DNA of 64,000 bases, from the NCBI RefSeq assembly GCF_010671565.1, contig NZ_JAABOQ010000002.1, positions 496,001-560,000 of the forward strand, read 5' to 3'. Both the position numbers and the translations under genes were made by a program. This document shows positions 26,757 through 36,167 of this stretch, one piece after another. The DNA comes from Spongiivirga citrea. Lineage in GTDB: Bacteria > Bacteroidota > Bacteroidia > Flavobacteriales > Flavobacteriaceae. Below the pieces are notes generated by a model. That model was not told the origin of the DNA and made no database searches. It saw only the letters and a program-made list of their open reading frames with translations. Within the stretch, counting starts at the first letter, position 1, and each line of letters opens with the position of its first letter.

Positions 26757-29069
26757 CTAAAGCACTTCAAGCTTTGCAAATCTCAGCAAGAGCTTTTTAA
26801 GTCCGCCATTTTCGAAACGAATCTCAGCTTTTTTGTCTTGACCAACACCTTCTAGCTTGATAATCTCTCCTCTACCAAATCGAGTGTGGTTCACTTTTGT
26901 ACCTGCGACTAAATCGCTATCAAACAAATTGCCTGTGGGTGCACCATCAGAAACTGGTTTTAGCTTGCGGAGTTTTCGTAGTTGTTCTTCCGAAGGTCCT
27001 TTTGGTGATTTCCCTGCAATTGGTTTTTTAAGGCGGAGTTTACTTTTATCGACTTCACCAAAAATATCTGCATCGATCATTGGCTTGTAGCGTCGGTCGT
27101 TTATTGGAGTAATGTATTCTAAATATTGTTCATCGATCTCTTCTATAAATCGACTAGGCTCAGCGTCAATAAGTTTCCCCCATCGGTATCTGGACAAGGT
27201 ATAGGTTAAATAAGCCTGTTTTTCGGCTCGAGTAAGTGCTACGTAAAATAGACGGCGTTCTTCCTCTAACTCAGTACGTGTATTCATACTCATCGCCGAA
27301 GGAAACAGATCTTCTTCCATTCCCACAATATAAACATGAGGGAATTCTAATCCTTTTGCTAAGTGAATGGTCATTAAGGCAACCCGGTCGTCATCACCTG
27401 TGTCTTGATCTAAATCTGTTGCCAATGCTACGTCTTCTAAGAACTCCGATAACGAACCAGTTGCATCGGCAATTTCTTGCTGCCCTTCGACAAAATCTTT
27501 AACACCATTCAATAGCTCCTCTATATTCTCCATGCGGGCAATACCTTCTGGAGTACCGTCTTTTTTAAACTCTTGAATTAGTCCCGTTTTCTTCGATACA
27601 TGCTCGGCTACTTGAAACGCATCTGCATTGGCGTTCATCACCTGAAAACTTCGAATCATCGTAACAAAATCTTCGAGCTTTCGCTTCGTTCCTGCGTTGA
27701 TCTTCAATTCGATCTTATCAAGATGCATCATTACCTCGAAGATCGATCGGTTATAGTGATTTGCAGCTACCACCAAACGTTCTATTGTAGTCTGACCAAT
27801 ACCTCTTGTCGGGTAATTAATAACACGTTTTAAAGCTTCTTCATCAGCTGGGTTGACAATTAGACGCAAATATGCCAATACATCCTTTATCTCCTTACGT
27901 TGGTAAAAGGATAGGCCGCCATAAATGCGATATGGAATATCCCTTTTTCGTAAAGCATCTTCAATAGCCCTAGATTGGGCGTTCGTTCTGTATAAAACAG
28001 CAAACTCTCCGTTCTTGAGCTGATTGTTCATTTTATTGTCCCAAATAGAAGCGGCAACGAATCGACCTTCTTCAGCATCAGTAATCAATCGATTAACGAT
28101 AATTTTTGGACCATCATCATTCGCAGTCCAAACAACTTTATCTAGCTTGGTTTTATTTTTATCGATAATAGAATTAGCCGCTTGTACAATGTTTTTAGTA
28201 GAACGATAATTCTGTTCTAAGCGATACGTTTTAACATCGTCATAATCCTTTTGGAAATTCAGGATATTATTGATGTTCGCGCCTCTAAATGCATAAATAC
28301 TCTGTGCATCATCACCAACTACACAAATATTCTGAAAACGGTCCGATAGTGCTCGCACAATCAAATATTGCGAATGGTTCGTATCTTGATACTCATCCAC
28401 CAAAATATATCTAAAACGATCTTGATATTTTAAAAGTACATCTGGAAAACGAGTAAGCAATTCATTTGTTTTCAGTAATAAATCATCAAAATCCATTGCA
28501 CCCGCTTTAAAACAACGATCCACATAATTTTGATAAATCTCACCCATCCGTGGCCGTTTTGCCATGGCGTCACTTTCCTGCAATTCTCCATTTTGAAAAT
28601 AGGCCTTGACGGTAATCAGGCTGTTTTTGTAAGATGATATACGAGAATATACTTGCTTGTATTTGTAAATATCCTTGTCCAAGCCCATCTCCTTAATAAT
28701 ACTAGAAATAAGACGTTGCGAATCTTGAGTATCGTAAATCGTAAAATTGGAAGGATAGCCTAGCTTATCAGCTTCAAAACGCAAAATTTTAGCAAAAATG
28801 GAATGGAAGGTTCCCATCCACAGGTTTTTCGCTTCGCTATTTCCAACAATATCGGCAATACGTTTTTTCATCTCACGTGCTGCTTTGTTGGTAAAGGTCA
28901 ACGCCAAGATGTTAAACGGGTCAACCCCCTGACTCATTAGGTATGCTATGCGAATAGTAAGCACTCTTGTTTTACCCGATCCCGCACCAGCAATGACGAT
29001 CATAGGACCATCTTTTTGCAGTGTAGGTGCAAGCTGTGCTTCGTTAAGTTGACTTAGATATTGTTCCAA
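26757..29069 (-). CDS. uvrD: ATP-dependent DNA helicase UvrD/PcrA/Rep
   Basis: Superfamily 1A 3'-5' helicase for nucleotide excision and mismatch repair and for removing proteins from DNA. 770 residues, usual. Motif I is AGAGSGKT (residues 27-34), motif II VDEYQDTN, motif III VVGDDAQSIYAFRGA, motif IV LEQNYRSTKNI, motif V MTIHLAKGLEFPHV, motif VI YVALTRAEKQ. The C-terminal tail HTRFGRGEIIKLEGVGQDKK forms a Tudor-like domain as in PcrA. The start is TTG at 29069: MEQYLSQLNEAQ matches the usual N terminus of the family and no ATG is available, so TTG is likely the real start codon. Single gene. Confidence 0.95.
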   Translation of the reverse strand: MEQYLSQLNEAQLAPTLQKDGPMIVIAGAGSGKTRVLTIRIAYLMSQGVDPFNILALTFTNKAAREMKKRIADIVGNSEAKNLWMGTFHSIFAKILRFEADKLGYPSNFTIYDTQDSQRLISSIIKEMGLDKDIYKYKQVYSRISSYKNSLITVKAYFQNGELQESDAMAKRPRMGEIYQNYVDRCFKAGAMDFDDLLLKTNELLTRFPDVLLKYQDRFRYILVDEYQDTNHSQYLIVRALSDRFQNICVVGDDAQSIYAFRGANINNILNFQKDYDDVKTYRLEQNYRSTKNIVQAANSIIDKNKTKLDKVVWTANDDGPKIIVNRLITDAEEGRFVAASIWDNKMNNQLKNGEFAVLYRTNAQSRAIEDALRKRDIPYRIYGGLSFYQRKEIKDVLAYLRLIVNPADEEALKRVINYPTRGIGQTTIERLVVAANHYNRSIFEVMMHLDKIELKINAGTKRKLEDFVTMIRSFQVMNANADAFQVAEHVSKKTGLIQEFKKDGTPEGIARMENIEELLNGVKDFVEGQQEIADATGSLSEFLEDVALATDLDQDTGDDDRVALMTIHLAKGLEFPHVYIVGMEEDLFPSAMSMNTRTELEEERRLFYVALTRAEKQAYLTYTLSRYRWGKLIDAEPSRFIEEIDEQYLEYITPINDRRYKPMIDADIFGEVDKSKLRLKKPIAGKSPKGPSEEQLRKLRKLKPVSDGAPTGNLFDSDLVAGTKVNHTRFGRGEIIKLEGVGQDKKAEIRFENGGLKKLLLRFAKLEVL

Positions 29070-29212
29070 TGAAAAATAGCAATTTTAGAGGTCGTGAATT
29101 TAAAGAAAATGATACCAAACCAAAAGCAGTGAACCCATTAGTTATAAACATCAAGTCACTAAAAGTAAATTCCCATTTTTTAAATATCTTTAGCCTTTAA
29201 CCAATAAAGTAA

Positions 29213-29746
29213 ATGCACCAAAAGAACATACTAGTCCTTCTATCATTTCTTTTCGTTTTAGGAGTACAAGCACAAAAAAAAGGTCCGATTATCAAAGATT
29301 TCGGAGCAGTACGTCAAATTGAAAATCCGGATTTTAAAACTGATACTTCCGAAACCTTTAAGGTTGTTTTTGATGTGATGGATTCGCCTGAAGATTTAAA
29401 TGCTATTAACAAAAAAATAGAGACCGCCGCCCGCTTTTTAAATATGCATGCACAAGCTGGTGTGCCTAAAGAACAGCTAAAAGTAGCATTGGTAGTCCAC
29501 AATAAGGCATCAAAAGATCTAATTACTGATAAAGCATATCAAAAGCGATACAAAACAAAAAATCCGAATTCACAACTTATCCAATCATTAATGGATGCTG
29601 GAGTTGAAGTCATTTTCTGTGGTCAATCTTCAAAATCAAGAGGCTTCCCAAAGGAAGATCTTATTCCAGGGACCCAGATATCATTATCTGCAATGACAGC
29701 TTTAATTCAATTACAAAATCAAAATTACAGACTAATCAAATTCTAA
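29213..29746 (+). CDS. secreted DsrE/DsrF-like protein
   Basis: 177 residues with a signal peptide (MHQKNILVLLSFLFVLGVQA, cleavage before QKK). The mature part has a DsrE-like fold, a sulfur-carrier superfamily: FKVVFDVMDSPEDLNAINKK, LKVALVVHNKASKDLI, SLMDAGVEVIFCGQSSKSRG with one cysteine in the position of the active-site cysteine of DsrE proteins. Periplasmic location is inferred. The M20 peptidase gene begins 3 bases downstream, so the two form an operon. A role in sulfur transfer is not shown. Confidence 0.85.
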   Translation: MHQKNILVLLSFLFVLGVQAQKKGPIIKDFGAVRQIENPDFKTDTSETFKVVFDVMDSPEDLNAINKKIETAARFLNMHAQAGVPKEQLKVALVVHNKASKDLITDKAYQKRYKTKNPNSQLIQSLMDAGVEVIFCGQSSKSRGFPKEDLIPGTQISLSAMTALIQLQNQNYRLIKF

Positions 29747-29749
29747 ATA

Positions 29750-31030
29750 ATGAAATATTTTTTATTGGGCACTGCCCTGTTATTAGGTGGTTTTACATTT
29801 TCTCAAAGTAAAATTGACAAACAAATCGACAAGATTGAAAAAAAAGTCATCGAATGGCGTCGCGATTTTCATCAAAATCCTGAATTATCAAATAGAGAGT
29901 TTGAGACTGCAAAAAAAGTGGCTGCGCACCTTAAGTCATTAGGTATGGAAGTAACTACAGGTGTTGCTCATACAGGAGTTGTTGGTATACTTAAAGGTGG
30001 TAAACCAGGAAAAGTTGTTGCTTTAAGAGCCGATATGGATGGACTTCCAGTTGATGAACGTGTGGACCTTCCTTTTAAGTCGACCGCAAAGGCTACTTAT
30101 AACGGAAAGGAATCTGGTGTAATGCATGCTTGTGGCCATGATACTCATGTTGCAATCTTAATGGGCGTTGCCGAAATACTTTCTAAAAACAAAAAAGATA
30201 TTAAAGGAACTGTTAAATTCATTTTTCAACCAGCAGAAGAGGGTGCTCCCAAAGGTGAAGAAGGAGGTGCAAAATTAATGGTAAAAGAAGGTGTCCTTAA
30301 AAATCCAGATGTAGATGCTATTTTTGGATTGCATATAAGTTCAGGAACTCATATTGGGACTATCAACTACAAACCAGGGGGTATTATGGCTGCTGCGCAG
30401 CGGTTTGAGATTACTGTGAAAGGTAAACAAGCACATGGTTCTAGACCTTGGCAAAGTATTGATCCTGTAGTCGCATCAGCACAAATAATTATGGGGTTAC
30501 AGACTATTGTTAGTAGAGAAACGGAATTGACTAAGGAAGCGGCTGTCATATCAGTTGGAATGGTAAATACAGGTATTAGAAATAATATCATTCCAGAATC
30601 TGCTACCATTATTGGTACTATCAGAACCTTAGACTACGGCATGCAAAAGAAATTAAATGATCGCATGAAAGAAATGGTGCCCGCTATTGCTAAAGCATAT
30701 AAAGCCGAGGCGACTTTAGAAATTGCTGATGGTACTGCGATTACTTATAATAATGAAACCTTAGTTGCGCAAATGTTACCAACATTACAACGAACGGCAG
30801 GTAATGACAAGGTAAAACTTATTGATGCGATCACTGGTGCTGAAGATTTCTCGTTCTTTCAAGAAAAAGTTCCTGGTTTCTATTTCTTTTTAGGCGGTAC
30901 ACCATTAGACATGAAAGAAGAAGATGCGCCTTCACATCATACCCCAGATTTCTTTATTGACGAAGATGGAATGAAATTAGGAGTTAGAGCATTGACTAAT
31001 CTGACTTTCGATTATTTGAATAGTAAATAA
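29750..31030 (+). CDS. secreted M20 family amidohydrolase
   Basis: Zn amidohydrolase of the M20D/hippurate hydrolase (IAA-amino-acid hydrolase) type, 426 residues. A signal peptide (MKYFLLGTALLLGGFTFSQS) sends it to the periplasm. Motifs are ALRADMDGLPVDER, HACGHDTHVAILMG, FQPAEEGAPKGEEGG, the dimerisation-domain GKQAHGSRPW, and the late metal ligand region TGAEDFSFF and HHTPDFFIDEDGMKLG. It is likely to remove an acyl or aminoacyl group from amide substrates; the substrate is unknown. Operon with the DsrE-like gene (3 bases). A strong inverted repeat follows 18 bases after the stop. Confidence 0.9.
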   Translation: MKYFLLGTALLLGGFTFSQSKIDKQIDKIEKKVIEWRRDFHQNPELSNREFETAKKVAAHLKSLGMEVTTGVAHTGVVGILKGGKPGKVVALRADMDGLPVDERVDLPFKSTAKATYNGKESGVMHACGHDTHVAILMGVAEILSKNKKDIKGTVKFIFQPAEEGAPKGEEGGAKLMVKEGVLKNPDVDAIFGLHISSGTHIGTINYKPGGIMAAAQRFEITVKGKQAHGSRPWQSIDPVVASAQIIMGLQTIVSRETELTKEAAVISVGMVNTGIRNNIIPESATIIGTIRTLDYGMQKKLNDRMKEMVPAIAKAYKAEATLEIADGTAITYNNETLVAQMLPTLQRTAGNDKVKLIDAITGAEDFSFFQEKVPGFYFFLGGTPLDMKEEDAPSHHTPDFFIDEDGMKLGVRALTNLTFDYLNSK

Positions 31031-31048
31031 GAATAAGCCTATGTACCC

Positions 31049-31110
31049 TCGAGCGCAGTCGAGAGGTCTCTGGTTAGAAACTGTTTGAAATAGGTCTCGA
31101 CTGCGCTCGA
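31049..31110. repeat. perfect 16-bp inverted repeat, REP-like
   Basis: TCGAGCGCAGTCGAGA (31049-31064) is exactly repeated in inverted orientation as TCTCGACTGCGCTCGA (31095-31110), with 30 bases between. The word is G+C-rich in an A+T-rich genome. Related GAGCGCAGTCGAGA elements are widespread in Bacteroidota. Located between the M20 gene and the glutamate-synthase-like gene, it can also serve as a transcript end signal. Confidence 0.85.
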
Positions 31111-31127
31111 CCGGACACACTAGTATC

Positions 31128-32693
31128 ATGCAAGAAATTCTTGATTTTTTTGGAAATATCCCATGGTGGGGGTGGATCATAGTTTTAGTTGCGCTTGTTG
31201 CAATACGGGATATATTCTTTCAAAAGAAACATACCATTAGCCATAACTTTCCAGTTGTTGGTCACATTAGGTATATGCTAGAAAGTATTGGTCCTGAACT
31301 TAGACAGTATTTGGTTGCTAATAACCGCGAAGAGCTTCCTTTTAATCGCATTGAACGCGGTTGGATCTATGCATCAGCCAAAAAAGAAAACAACTACGAA
31401 GGCTTTGGTACTGACAGGGATATCTATACGCATCAATATATCTTTATAAATAATGCGATGATACCTTATAAAGTGAAGGAGGATCATCCTAATAAAGATG
31501 ATAATACATTCGTGCCTTGTGCGAAGGTAATGGGCTTGCATAAGAATAGAAAACGTCCATTTAGACCTCGTTCTGTGGTAAATGTCTCTGCCATGAGTTT
31601 TGGTTCTCTATCGGCCAAGGCCATAGAATCACTAAACAAAGGTGCGGGATTGGCAGGTGCATATCATAATACTGGAGAAGGAGGCCTTTCCCCCTATCAC
31701 AGTAATGGTTCGGATGTAGTGTTTCATTTTGGTACTGGCTATTTCGGAGTGCGGGATGAGAATGGGAATTTCTCTTTGGAAAAAATGAAAAAGTTAGTAG
31801 CCGATAATCCATTTGTTCGCGCTATAGAGGTGAAACTATCGCAGGGTGCAAAACCGGGAAAAGGTGGTGTATTGCCTGGGAAAAAGATAACTCCCGAAAT
31901 TGCAAAAATTCGAGGTGTAGAAGTCGGAAAAGATGTTTTATCGCCATCTACACACTCCGCTTTTAATACCGTGGCAGAATTGGTTGATTTTGTTGAAGAC
32001 ATAGCCAATGAAACAGGATTGCCTGTAGGTATTAAAGCTGCAATTGGTAAACTTGATCAATGGGAAGAATTGGCAGATATCATGAAAAAAACCGGGAAAG
32101 GCCCTGATTTCATTGCTGTTGACGGTGGTGAAGGTGGTACAGGCGCCGCTCCCCCGGCCTTTGCAGATCATGTGTCATTACCTTGGGTGTACGGTTTTAG
32201 TGATATATACAAGCTCTTCAAAAAAAGAGGTTTGTGTGATCAAATTGTATTTGTAGCGAGCGGCAAATTAGGCTTTCCCGCAAAAGCGGCTATGGCCTTT
32301 GCTATGGGTGCTGACTGTATTAATGTTGCCCGCGAAGCAATGATGAGTGTTGGTTGTATACAAGCACAAATTTGTCATACTAATAAATGCCCAGCTGGGG
32401 TTGCTACCCAAAAGAAATGGCTTCAAAATGGAATTAATATCCCATTAAAATCTGAAAGACTTAATCAATATTTCAGGACTTTTAGAAAGGAGTTATTAGA
32501 TATTACACATGCCGCAGGATATGAGCATCCTTCGGAGTTTACTATGGATGATGTTGATATTAGTTTGGGGGATAAAAACCTAACTAGGACATTAGCAGAC
32601 ACCTATATGTATCACAAGGAAAAAGTTGATTTCGATTCTATGCAGTTTTTAAAAGATTGTGAGCACATTGGGAGTATTCACGAATCACTTTAG
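31128..32693 (+). CDS. FMN-binding glutamate synthase-domain protein
   Basis: 521 residues with one N-terminal membrane helix (about residues 9-27, WWGWIIVLVALVAIRDIFF) followed by the FMN/glutamate-synthase central domain. Typical parts: NVSAMSFGSLSAKAIESLNK, HNTGEGGLSPYH, KPGKGGVLPGKKITPEIAKI, VDGGEGGTGAAPPA, and a cysteine cluster GCIQAQICHTNKCPAGVATQ that in GltB binds a 3Fe-4S cluster. It lacks the glutamine amidotransferase and C-terminal structural domains of GltB and no gltD is beside it, so it is not ordinary glutamate synthase. Such lone archaeal-GltB-like proteins are frequent in bacteria and their reaction is not settled. Confidence 0.88.
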   Translation: MQEILDFFGNIPWWGWIIVLVALVAIRDIFFQKKHTISHNFPVVGHIRYMLESIGPELRQYLVANNREELPFNRIERGWIYASAKKENNYEGFGTDRDIYTHQYIFINNAMIPYKVKEDHPNKDDNTFVPCAKVMGLHKNRKRPFRPRSVVNVSAMSFGSLSAKAIESLNKGAGLAGAYHNTGEGGLSPYHSNGSDVVFHFGTGYFGVRDENGNFSLEKMKKLVADNPFVRAIEVKLSQGAKPGKGGVLPGKKITPEIAKIRGVEVGKDVLSPSTHSAFNTVAELVDFVEDIANETGLPVGIKAAIGKLDQWEELADIMKKTGKGPDFIAVDGGEGGTGAAPPAFADHVSLPWVYGFSDIYKLFKKRGLCDQIVFVASGKLGFPAKAAMAFAMGADCINVAREAMMSVGCIQAQICHTNKCPAGVATQKKWLQNGINIPLKSERLNQYFRTFRKELLDITHAAGYEHPSEFTMDDVDISLGDKNLTRTLADTYMYHKEKVDFDSMQFLKDCEHIGSIHESL

Positions 32694-32817
32694 TTCGGAC
32701 ACAACGCTTGGTCTTAGATTATATATATCCCAAAACATCTGAAACTTATCAACATAAGCCTATTGGTCTTCTATAAGTTTTCTATTTTTATCCTTCAAAT
32801 CGCAAATAGTATAAAAT

Positions 32818-33324
32818 ATGGCAACCGTTACATTAAAAGGTAATGCAATACATACATCAGGAGATCTACCATCAGTAGGTAACGAAGCTCCTAATTTCAA
32901 ACTAGTTTTAAATGATCTTTCATCTATTTCTTTAGGAGATTTCAAAGGATCGAATCTCGTTTTAAACGTCTTTCCTAGCATAGACACAGACACGTGCGCT
33001 GCATCTGTCAGAAAATTTAATGAGCAGGCGGCATCATTAGAAAACACTAAAGTATTGTGTATTTCTCGTGATCTTCCTTTCGCTCAAGCTCGTTTTTGTG
33101 GTGCTGAGGGGATTAAAAATGTTATTAATTTATCTGATTTTAGGGATCGTGAGTTCGGTAGATTGTACGGTCAAGCATTTATTGATGGCCCATTAGAAGG
33201 GTTATTGGCGCGTGCAATTGTAGTGATTGATGGTGATGGCAATGTAACGCATACTGAACAAATAAGTGAAATTGTTGACGAACCAAATTACCAAGCGGCG
33301 CTAGATGCGCTCACAAATGAGTAA
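32818..33324 (+). CDS. tpx: thiol peroxidase (atypical 2-Cys)
   Basis: Tpx peroxiredoxin that reduces peroxides with electrons from thioredoxin; 168 residues, normal. The peroxidatic cysteine is residue 60 in SIDTDTCAASVR and the resolving cysteine is residue 94 in ARFCGAEG. N-terminal VTLKGNAIHTSGDLPSVG is typical. In E. coli Tpx is periplasm-associated, but there is no signal peptide here, so cytoplasmic. Its last codons overlap the start of the next gene (dgkA) by about 8 bases, implying translational coupling. Confidence 0.95.
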   Translation: MATVTLKGNAIHTSGDLPSVGNEAPNFKLVLNDLSSISLGDFKGSNLVLNVFPSIDTDTCAASVRKFNEQAASLENTKVLCISRDLPFAQARFCGAEGIKNVINLSDFRDREFGRLYGQAFIDGPLEGLLARAIVVIDGDGNVTHTEQISEIVDEPNYQAALDALTNE

Positions 33325-33688
33325 TAAAGATCAAAAAACATATAGCAAACGCTTTTTAGGCATTCAATATGCACTAAAAGGCGTTTTTCTTTTGTTCAAA
33401 ACTGAACGCAATTTTCAGATCCAGTTCACTATAGCTATTATTATGACTGGAGCTGGGTTTTGTTTCAAAATTTCTACAACAGAATGGCTTTTTCAAATCA
33501 TTGCAATTTCGATGGTGCTATCCTGCGAAGCTATGAATACAGCATTCGAAAAATTAGCAGATTTTATAATGCCTGATCATCATGATAAAATAGGACAGGC
33601 AAAAGACATTGCTGCAGCTGCTGTTTTCCTAACTGCCATTTTTGCTGGCGTTATAGGTTTGATTATTTACCTACCTAAACTGCTCTAG
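33317..33688 (+). CDS. dgkA: diacylglycerol kinase family protein
   Basis: Small integral membrane kinase of the DgkA/undecaprenol kinase family, 123 residues from the ATG at 33317; an in-frame ATG at 33305 gives four more residues and a longer overlap with tpx. Three membrane helices are visible. The signatures are FKTERNFQIQFTIAIIM, the conserved SCEAMNTAFEKLADF (ELLNTAIE in other members) and AKDIAAAAVFL with the catalytic-site pattern. It recycles diacylglycerol or phosphorylates undecaprenol. It overlaps tpx, an association found in related genomes. ftsK begins 66 bases downstream with its own promoter. Confidence 0.93.
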   Translation: MSNKDQKTYSKRFLGIQYALKGVFLLFKTERNFQIQFTIAIIMTGAGFCFKISTTEWLFQIIAISMVLSCEAMNTAFEKLADFIMPDHHDKIGQAKDIAAAAVFLTAIFAGVIGLIIYLPKLL

Positions 33689-33726
33689 CACTATACTTTT
33701 TTATTAGGAAAAGCGTTAAACATTCG

Positions 33727-33734
33727 TATTTTTG
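33727..33734 (+). promoter_or_regulatory. -7 element of ftsK promoter
   Basis: TATTTTTG, exact TAnnTTTG, 20 bases before the ftsK ATG. Confidence 0.6.
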
Positions 33735-33754
33735 TTTGAACCCTAACACCAATA

Positions 33755-36154
33755 ATGGCAGTAAAAAAGAAACCTAAAAAACGTACCACTACTCCGAAGA
33801 AAAAATTAAGTTTTAAGCTTTCTAAACAGAATAAAATTATTCTTGGAAGCCTTTTAATGCTTTTGGGGATAGCCCTATTTATTGCTTTCGTTTCATTTTT
33901 CTTTAATTGGCAAGACGATCATAGCACTATAGCTAGTTTCAATGATCGCAACGTAGAAACCAAAAATTGGATGAGTAAATTCGGAGCCAATATTAGCTAC
34001 TATGCCATTTATAAAGGCTTCGGAATTGCATCTTTTATATTAGTAGGCCTTTTATTTACTACCGGGTTGTATTTGTTTTCTAGTATTCCTCTCAAAAAAT
34101 TGAATAAGAACTGGTTTTGGGGATTGATCATTATGCTTTGGACCGCTATCCTTTTAGGATTCCTTGCGAAGACAGAGCCACTACTTGGCGGTGTTTTTGG
34201 TTATGAAATGAACTCCTTTTTAAAAGATTACATCGGCACACCAGGAATTGCTTTACTTCTAACCTTTGGATTAGTGAGCTATTTAGTCGTTCGTTTTGGC
34301 CTGACCCCAGAAAGTGTTGTCTCCTTCTTCCAAAGAACTAAAAAAGAAATCATTCATGATTTTCAAGAAGAAAAACCATCGGTTCAAACGGAATCCTCGG
34401 TATCAACTGAACTCCCAAAAACAGATGACACTAAAAAAGAAGTTGTTTTTGATGCGACTGATGATGCTCAAGTATATGGCTCCTTTAAAGAGAAAGAAAA
34501 TAAAACTCCTATAGACACCCCTATTTCTGTTACTCCTATTAAGAATGAAGTCGAAGATGTAGCTATTGAGGTTGAAAAGGTTGTTGAGGAAAAAGCAGTT
34601 AGTAAAAATCAGGCAGACCGATTAGTGAAAGAGTTTGGGGAGTTTGACCCGACATTAGATTTAAGTAATTACAAATTCCCAACGCTCGAATTATTAAAAG
34701 ATTATAATGCCGGTGGCGGAATTACGATCAATCAGGAGGAGTTAGAAGAAAACAAAAACCGGATTGTAGATACGCTAAAAAACTACAAAATTGGCATATC
34801 GCAAATTAAAGCGACTATTGGTCCTACGGTAACTTTGTACGAAATTGTACCGGACGCAGGTGTACGAATTTCGAAAATAAAGAATCTTGAAGATGATATC
34901 GCCTTGTCTTTGTCCGCTTTGGGAATACGTATTATTGCTCCAATTCCAGGAAAAGGTACAATCGGTATTGAAGTGCCTAATAAAAAGTCGACTATTGTAT
35001 CGATGCGATCCGTTATTGCATCACCTAAGTTTCAAGGTGCTGAAATGGAATTGCCAGTGGCGCTTGGTAAGACCATCAGTAATGAAACATTTGTGGTCGA
35101 TCTTGCCAAAATGCCTCACTTATTAATGGCTGGTGCTACAGGACAAGGTAAATCGGTTGGTTTAAATGCAGTGTTAACTTCTCTTTTATACAAAAAACAT
35201 CCTGCCGAAGTAAAATTTGTGCTGGTTGACCCCAAGAAAGTAGAATTGACTTTGTTCAACAAAATAGAGCGTCATTATCTAGCAAAACTTCCAGATTCGG
35301 AAGAAGCCATTATTACAGACAACTCCAAAGTGATTAGCACCTTAAACTCGCTTTGTATTGAGATGGATAACCGATATGAGCTTTTGAAAACAGCATTGTG
35401 TCGAAACATCAAGGAATACAATCAAAAGTTTAGAGCACGTAAATTAAACCCGAATGATGGGCATCAATTTTTACCATATATAGTCTTAGTTGTTGATGAG
35501 TTCGCCGATTTGATTATGACCGCTGGTAAGGAAGTAGAAACTCCTATTGCTCGATTAGCCCAATTGGCAAGAGCAATCGGTATTCATTTAATTATTGCAA
35601 CGCAACGACCATCGGTAAATGTAATCACAGGTATTATTAAGGCAAATTTCCCAGCGCGAATTGCATTTAGAGTAACGTCTAAGATCGATTCTAGAACTAT
35701 TTTAGATAGTGGTGGTGCCGACCAGCTTATTGGTCGTGGTGACATGTTATATACATCTGGCAATGATTTGACACGTATACAGTGTGCTTTTGTCGATACG
35801 CCTGAAGTAGAACGCATTTGTGATTTCATCGGTGCACAACGTGCCTATCCTGACGCTCATTTACTACCGGAATATGTTGGTGAAGAAAGTGGCACAAGTC
35901 TTGATATGGATATAAGTGACCGAGATGCACTATTTCGTGAAGCGGCCGAAGTTATTGTAACAGCCCAACAAGGTTCAGCCTCTCTTTTACAGAGAAAGCT
36001 TAAATTAGGGTACAATAGAGCCGGTCGTATAATCGATCAGTTAGAAGCTGCTGGCATTGTAGGACCCTTTGAAGGAAGTAAGGCTAGACAAGTACTAGTG
36101 CCCGATTTTGTTGCACTCGATCAGCTATTAAATAATGAAAGTGATTTAATTTAG
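33755..36154 (+). CDS. ftsK: DNA translocase FtsK/SpoIIIE
   Basis: Septal DNA pump that clears chromosomes at division; 799 residues. The lysine-rich start is followed by about four membrane helices within residues 25-185, an acidic linker (about 190-285) and the motor. The motor has Walker A GATGQGKSVGLN (about residue 464), Walker B VVDEFADLI, IIATQRPSVNVITGIIKANF and GRGDMLY. The C-terminal gamma winged helix (EVIVTAQQGSASLLQRKLKL, then GYNRAGRIIDQLEAAGIVGP) reads KOPS-type DNA. It heads a conserved flavobacterial run: ftsK, lolA-like, lptG-like, ribBA. lolA begins 13 bases after the stop. Confidence 0.97.
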   Translation: MAVKKKPKKRTTTPKKKLSFKLSKQNKIILGSLLMLLGIALFIAFVSFFFNWQDDHSTIASFNDRNVETKNWMSKFGANISYYAIYKGFGIASFILVGLLFTTGLYLFSSIPLKKLNKNWFWGLIIMLWTAILLGFLAKTEPLLGGVFGYEMNSFLKDYIGTPGIALLLTFGLVSYLVVRFGLTPESVVSFFQRTKKEIIHDFQEEKPSVQTESSVSTELPKTDDTKKEVVFDATDDAQVYGSFKEKENKTPIDTPISVTPIKNEVEDVAIEVEKVVEEKAVSKNQADRLVKEFGEFDPTLDLSNYKFPTLELLKDYNAGGGITINQEELEENKNRIVDTLKNYKIGISQIKATIGPTVTLYEIVPDAGVRISKIKNLEDDIALSLSALGIRIIAPIPGKGTIGIEVPNKKSTIVSMRSVIASPKFQGAEMELPVALGKTISNETFVVDLAKMPHLLMAGATGQGKSVGLNAVLTSLLYKKHPAEVKFVLVDPKKVELTLFNKIERHYLAKLPDSEEAIITDNSKVISTLNSLCIEMDNRYELLKTALCRNIKEYNQKFRARKLNPNDGHQFLPYIVLVVDEFADLIMTAGKEVETPIARLAQLARAIGIHLIIATQRPSVNVITGIIKANFPARIAFRVTSKIDSRTILDSGGADQLIGRGDMLYTSGNDLTRIQCAFVDTPEVERICDFIGAQRAYPDAHLLPEYVGEESGTSLDMDISDRDALFREAAEVIVTAQQGSASLLQRKLKLGYNRAGRIIDQLEAAGIVGPFEGSKARQVLVPDFVALDQLLNNESDLI

Positions 36155-36167
36155 TAAAAACCCAAAA

